DNA of 64,000 nucleotides from an uncultured Oscillospiraceae bacterium. Its GTDB lineage: Bacteria > Bacillota > Clostridia > Oscillospirales > Ruminococcaceae. The notes under the pieces were generated by a model that saw only the letters and a list, made by a program, of their open reading frames with translations, did not search any database and had not been told where the DNA came from. Positions within the stretch are counted from its first letter, which is position 1. Each line of letters starts with the position of its first letter. The stretch covers positions 96,039 to 160,038 of the forward strand of contig URGV01000002.1 in NCBI GenBank assembly GCA_900547455.1, in the 5' to 3' direction. Positions 59,803 through 64,000 of this stretch are shown here, piece by piece. Both the position numbers and the translations under genes were made by a program.

Positions 59803-60576
59803 TTACCGGGAATTATCCTTCCCCAAAAACTGCTCCCGCACCTCAGCCATCCGGCCACAGGTCATCTTGCCCTCCGGGCAGGGGCCGGAAAGGCATCCCG
59901 GACCGGCCTTGGCAAAGATGGTGGGGGCGATGGGTTTGACCAGCGCCAGCATCTGGGTGGCCACGTCGCGGATCTCCCACTGGGCGCGGCTGCAGCAGCG
60001 CAGCCGGAAGAAGTTGAGCAGGCTGCGCGCGTTCATTGTCAGCATCATCTTGGTGTCGCAGGCGTTGGGCAGCACAAAGCGGGCGTCCTCAATCGCCTTC
60101 TTCTCCGCAGCGCTTTTCGCCTTCTTTTCGTCCATCCCCTGCTCGACCATCTGGCGGTAGTGCTTCTGCTGCAGGATGTCGGCCAGCTGCAGGTAGCTGT
60201 CGTGTGCCGACTTCATTGCCTGCTGGTAGAGCGCACTCGCCTGCTCGTCCGCCGCGATCTCCGGCGGGGTGACAAAGGAAAACTGCTTTTCCTTGACATA
60301 CCGCTGGCTCTGCACCGAAAAGGACGCGATGCGGTGACGGGTGATCTGCGCGAGCAGCGTGCGGGAAACCTCCTCGATTCCAAAGGTAAAGCTGATGTGT
60401 TCAATCGGGCTCTGGTGCCCAAAATCGGAAAGCATATTTAAAAAGCTGGTGGTCTTTTCCTCGTCCAGTCCATCCATCAAATCGGAAATGGAAGCCGGGC
60501 TGTAGCACAGCTTTGCAGAAGCTGCAATCAGCCGTTCCGGATCGGGGGTATGGGCGATCAATGTCACCTTTGCCAT
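59803..60576 (-). CDS. thyX: Flavin-dependent thymidylate synthase
   Basis: The FAD enzyme makes dTMP from dUMP with methylene-THF and NADPH, instead of ThyA/DHFR. The 257-residue protein has the ThyX motif RHRIASFSVQSQRYV (RHR-x7-S), SPIEHISFTFGIEEVSR and the dUMP site NARSLLNFFRLRCCSRAQWEIRDVA. Near the C-terminus, GPGCLSGPCPEGKMTCGR adds extra cysteines as in many clostridial ThyX proteins. A -10 at 60657-60662 marks its likely promoter; ATG is preceded by GGAGGG. Confidence 0.96.
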   Translation of the reverse strand: MAKVTLIAHTPDPERLIAASAKLCYSPASISDLMDGLDEEKTTSFLNMLSDFGHQSPIEHISFTFGIEEVSRTLLAQITRHRIASFSVQSQRYVKEKQFSFVTPPEIAADEQASALYQQAMKSAHDSYLQLADILQQKHYRQMVEQGMDEKKAKSAAEKKAIEDARFVLPNACDTKMMLTMNARSLLNFFRLRCCSRAQWEIRDVATQMLALVKPIAPTIFAKAGPGCLSGPCPEGKMTCGRMAEVREQFLGKDNSR

Positions 60577-60656
60577 GTTGATGATCCCTCCATCTTGGAT
60601 ATTGCGGGCACCCCTGAAAGCCGTTTTGCAGAAATGCCCTTTTACTCTTACCCACC

Positions 60657-60662
60657 ATTATA
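60657..60662 (-). promoter_or_regulatory. -10 element upstream of thyX
   Basis: Minus-strand TATAAT with a poor -35 in a T-rich context, about 80 nt upstream of the thyX ATG. Confidence 0.45.
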
Positions 60663-60754
60663 ACAAATCAAAAGAAAAAATTGTAGAGGGTTTCTTATTA
60701 ATTTTATCCGACGGGGTCTTTTCTTTTGTGTGCATTTCATCAAAAACGGCCGTC

Positions 60755-61501
60755 CTAACCGATCAACAGCATTTTTAGAATCCCGCACAGTTCCCGCACG
60801 GCGTAGGAGGGAACGACCAGCAGCGGGGTCTTTCCGGAGATGGCCGTGGCCTGCGCGCCGTACCGCCGGACATACAGCCAGGCCCGCAGCTGGTGAAAGC
60901 CGTCGGTGCAGATGATGAGGTTGTCGCTCAAACCCTCCTGCTCTATCAGGGCCAGGGAGTTTTGGATGTTGGTGTCGGTGTTGGTGGAACGGTCTTCCTC
61001 ATAGATACGGCTGGGTTCGATGCCGTTTTCCACCAGGTATTTTTTCATCACATGCGCCTCGGTGTAGCTTTCATTTTCGCCCATCCCACCGGAAACGACG
61101 CAGTTGGCCTGCGGGTTCTGCTGCAGATACAAAAGGGCGCGCTGCAGCCTGCGCCGCAGCATCAGCGAGGGCTCTTCCCCGTTGACCTTGCACCCCAGCA
61201 CAATCACCGTCGCCTCCCCCTGCGCCGCGGGCTGCCGGCAATAGGCAAAGTAATTCCAAATCGCCGCGTGTACAATGAGCACCGCGAGCAGCAAAATTCC
61301 CAATCCGGTCAGCAAAATCTGTCTCCTCCCCATCTTTTTTTCCAGGGCAACTATTCCCGCTAAAAAAGCCGCACCGGCCAGCAGCAGTGTGGAACCGACG
61401 TTCCAGACCCCCACCAGCAGGCCCCCCAGCCCCATCAGCACCAGCAGAAAAGCCGCGCATAAAAACAACTTTTGTTTTCCCGTCAATTGCTTTGCATTCA
61501 T
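60755..61501 (-). CDS. YdcF/SanA-like (DUF218) membrane protein
   Basis: A 248-residue protein with three or four N-terminal hydrophobic segments (FLCAAFLLVLMGLGGLLVGVW, LLLAGAAFLAGIVAL, LLTGLGILLLAVLIVHAAIW) and a DUF218 domain: ATVIVLGCKVNGEEPSLMLRRRLQRALLYL, CVVSGGMGENESYTEAHVMKKYLVENGI and EDRSTNTDTNIQNSLALIE. The family (SanA, ElyC, YdcF) is linked to envelope integrity and undecaprenyl-phosphate use. ATG at 61499-61501 follows GGAAGAGG; the longer upstream frame is AT-rich intergenic sequence. Confidence 0.88.
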   Translation of the reverse strand: MNAKQLTGKQKLFLCAAFLLVLMGLGGLLVGVWNVGSTLLLAGAAFLAGIVALEKKMGRRQILLTGLGILLLAVLIVHAAIWNYFAYCRQPAAQGEATVIVLGCKVNGEEPSLMLRRRLQRALLYLQQNPQANCVVSGGMGENESYTEAHVMKKYLVENGIEPSRIYEEDRSTNTDTNIQNSLALIEQEGLSDNLIICTDGFHQLRAWLYVRRYGAQATAISGKTPLLVVPSYAVRELCGILKMLLIG

Positions 61502-61756
61502 TTTCCTCTTCCTTTTTGTTCTCCCGCTGCATATCCTCTTGGGAGGACGCATAAGGATCATTGCCGTTGATGTTATCCTACCATAAAATACGAAAAAAAG
61601 CACCTTCTTACTACGGATAGGTGGTAATTTTTTTGTAAACTTGGCTCTCTTCCCTGCTTTTGGGGAATTTCCCCGGTCCTTTTGGCCAAAAAAACCGGAT
61701 ATTTTTGAACAAAATGTAAAGAATTGCTTTTGTTTATGAATTTCTCCCGGAAGCTC
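61502..61756. other. Intergenic region between divergent YdcF and groES genes
   Basis: No gene supported. It contains hairpin-capable sequence (GGGGAATTTCCCC at about 61660-61672 and CCGGT...ACCGG at about 61673-61698) ahead of the groES promoter. Confidence 0.5.
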
Positions 61757-61784
61757 TTGATTTTTTCTGGAAATGAGGTACAAT
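61757..61784 (+). promoter_or_regulatory. Promoter of groES-groEL
   Basis: TTGATT and TACAAT with a 16-bp spacer, directly upstream of the CIRCE operator. Confidence 0.75.
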
Positions 61785-61788
61785 ACAG

Positions 61789-62168
<380 letters not shown>

Positions 62169-62195
62169 TTTTTTCGTTCATTGATGAATTGATGA

Positions 62196-63848
<1,653 letters not shown>

Positions 63849-63871
63849 TCCGCAAAGAAAATATGAAATAC

Positions 63872-63908
63872 AAAATGGAGGACAGCGTTGAGGCTGTCCT
63901 CCATTTTT
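63872..63908 (+). terminator. Terminator of groES-groEL
   Basis: A 15-bp perfect stem (AAAATGGAGGACAGC paired with GCTGTCCTCCATTTT) followed by T residues, just after the groEL stop. Confidence 0.95.
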
Positions 63909-63974
63909 GATGTTAAAAAAGCAAGCGCCCGCATTGGTCGGGGGGCATAAGAAAGTAATATTGCTTTTTGCAGG

Positions 63975-64000
63975 AACGGCATGGCTTCGGTCATGCCGTT
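63975..64000. other. UUCG-tetraloop hairpin at the window edge
   Basis: AACGGCATGGC-TTCG-GTCATGCCGTT forms an 11-bp stem with a C(UUCG)G loop and one G-U. It is cut by the window end, so whether it ends a gene on the minus strand or starts a structured RNA cannot be judged. Confidence 0.5.

Noticed and set aside
60577..60660. Possible T-box or folate riboswitch in the thyX leader (AGGGGTGCCCGC)
   Set aside because: It departs from the T-box AGGGTGGTACCGCG and lacks the other conserved parts of T-box, THF or ZTP elements in only about 80 nt.

Overview
The window is one continuous chromosomal segment of a moderately GC-rich Gram-positive anaerobe, most likely a spore-forming Clostridia member of the Oscillospirales type. 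Reasons: a Gram-positive PolC replicase, SpoVT and a YlmC/YmxH-type sporulation protein, ThyX instead of ThyA, the MEP isoprenoid pathway, an ECF transporter module, a CdaR/PucR-type regulator and AGGAGG ribosome binding sites nearly everywhere. Genus-level placement is inference. I see no rRNA, tRNA, CRISPR array, transposase or phage structural gene.

Layout. 1-3268 (+): the end of a nitrate/sulfonate/taurine-type ABC importer (permease tail, ATPase, and a lipoprotein with two tandem substrate-binding domains). 3359-9339 (-): ecfA1-ecfA2-ecfT, then truA-DUF5711-cvpA from its own promoter. 9340-9990: repeats that run into the 3' end of an rRNA-type methyltransferase. 9958-14497 (-): ruvCAB, glmM and the methyltransferase. 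14671-18744: a divergent locus with a MalY/PatB-like C-S lyase facing two membrane proteins and an M19 dipeptidase across a palindrome-rich control region. This looks like a thiol-conjugate or peptide scavenging system and is the most interesting metabolic find. 19055-21352 (-): DUF4418 protein plus a MacB/LolCDE-like ABC exporter. 22662-25710 (-): ftsE-ftsX with a catalytically intact M23 coiled-coil hydrolase. 25965-29649: CdaR-like regulator, a possible PD-(D/E)XK/winged-helix protein, and an aminotransferase.

30732-44703 (-) is the classic cluster rpsB-tsf, pyrH-frr-uppS-cdsA, dxr-rseP-ispG-(unknown)-polC, linking translation, cell-envelope lipid and isoprenoid synthesis, and replication. 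45030-47972 (-): YmxH, a ClC protein whose motifs resemble fluoride-type CLCs, and a DUF4241/immunity-like protein. 48250-50649 (+): spoVT and a Na/Pi cotransporter preceded by PhoP-box-like repeats. 52834-60576 (-): thyX, tmk, GNATs, a DUF2156 protein, a DJ-1 protein, fthC, mltG and a U32 (TrhP-like) protein. 60755-63848: a YdcF/SanA-like protein and CIRCE-groES-groEL.

Four intergenic stretches (9340-9990, 29650-30731, 50650-51383, 51909-52833) hold related non-coding modular repeats: hairpins, GC-rich blocks, ~90-bp units, and two loci where helically phased short words sit beside an AT-rich core. These explain the clusters of spurious open frames there and are the best candidates for undescribed biology.
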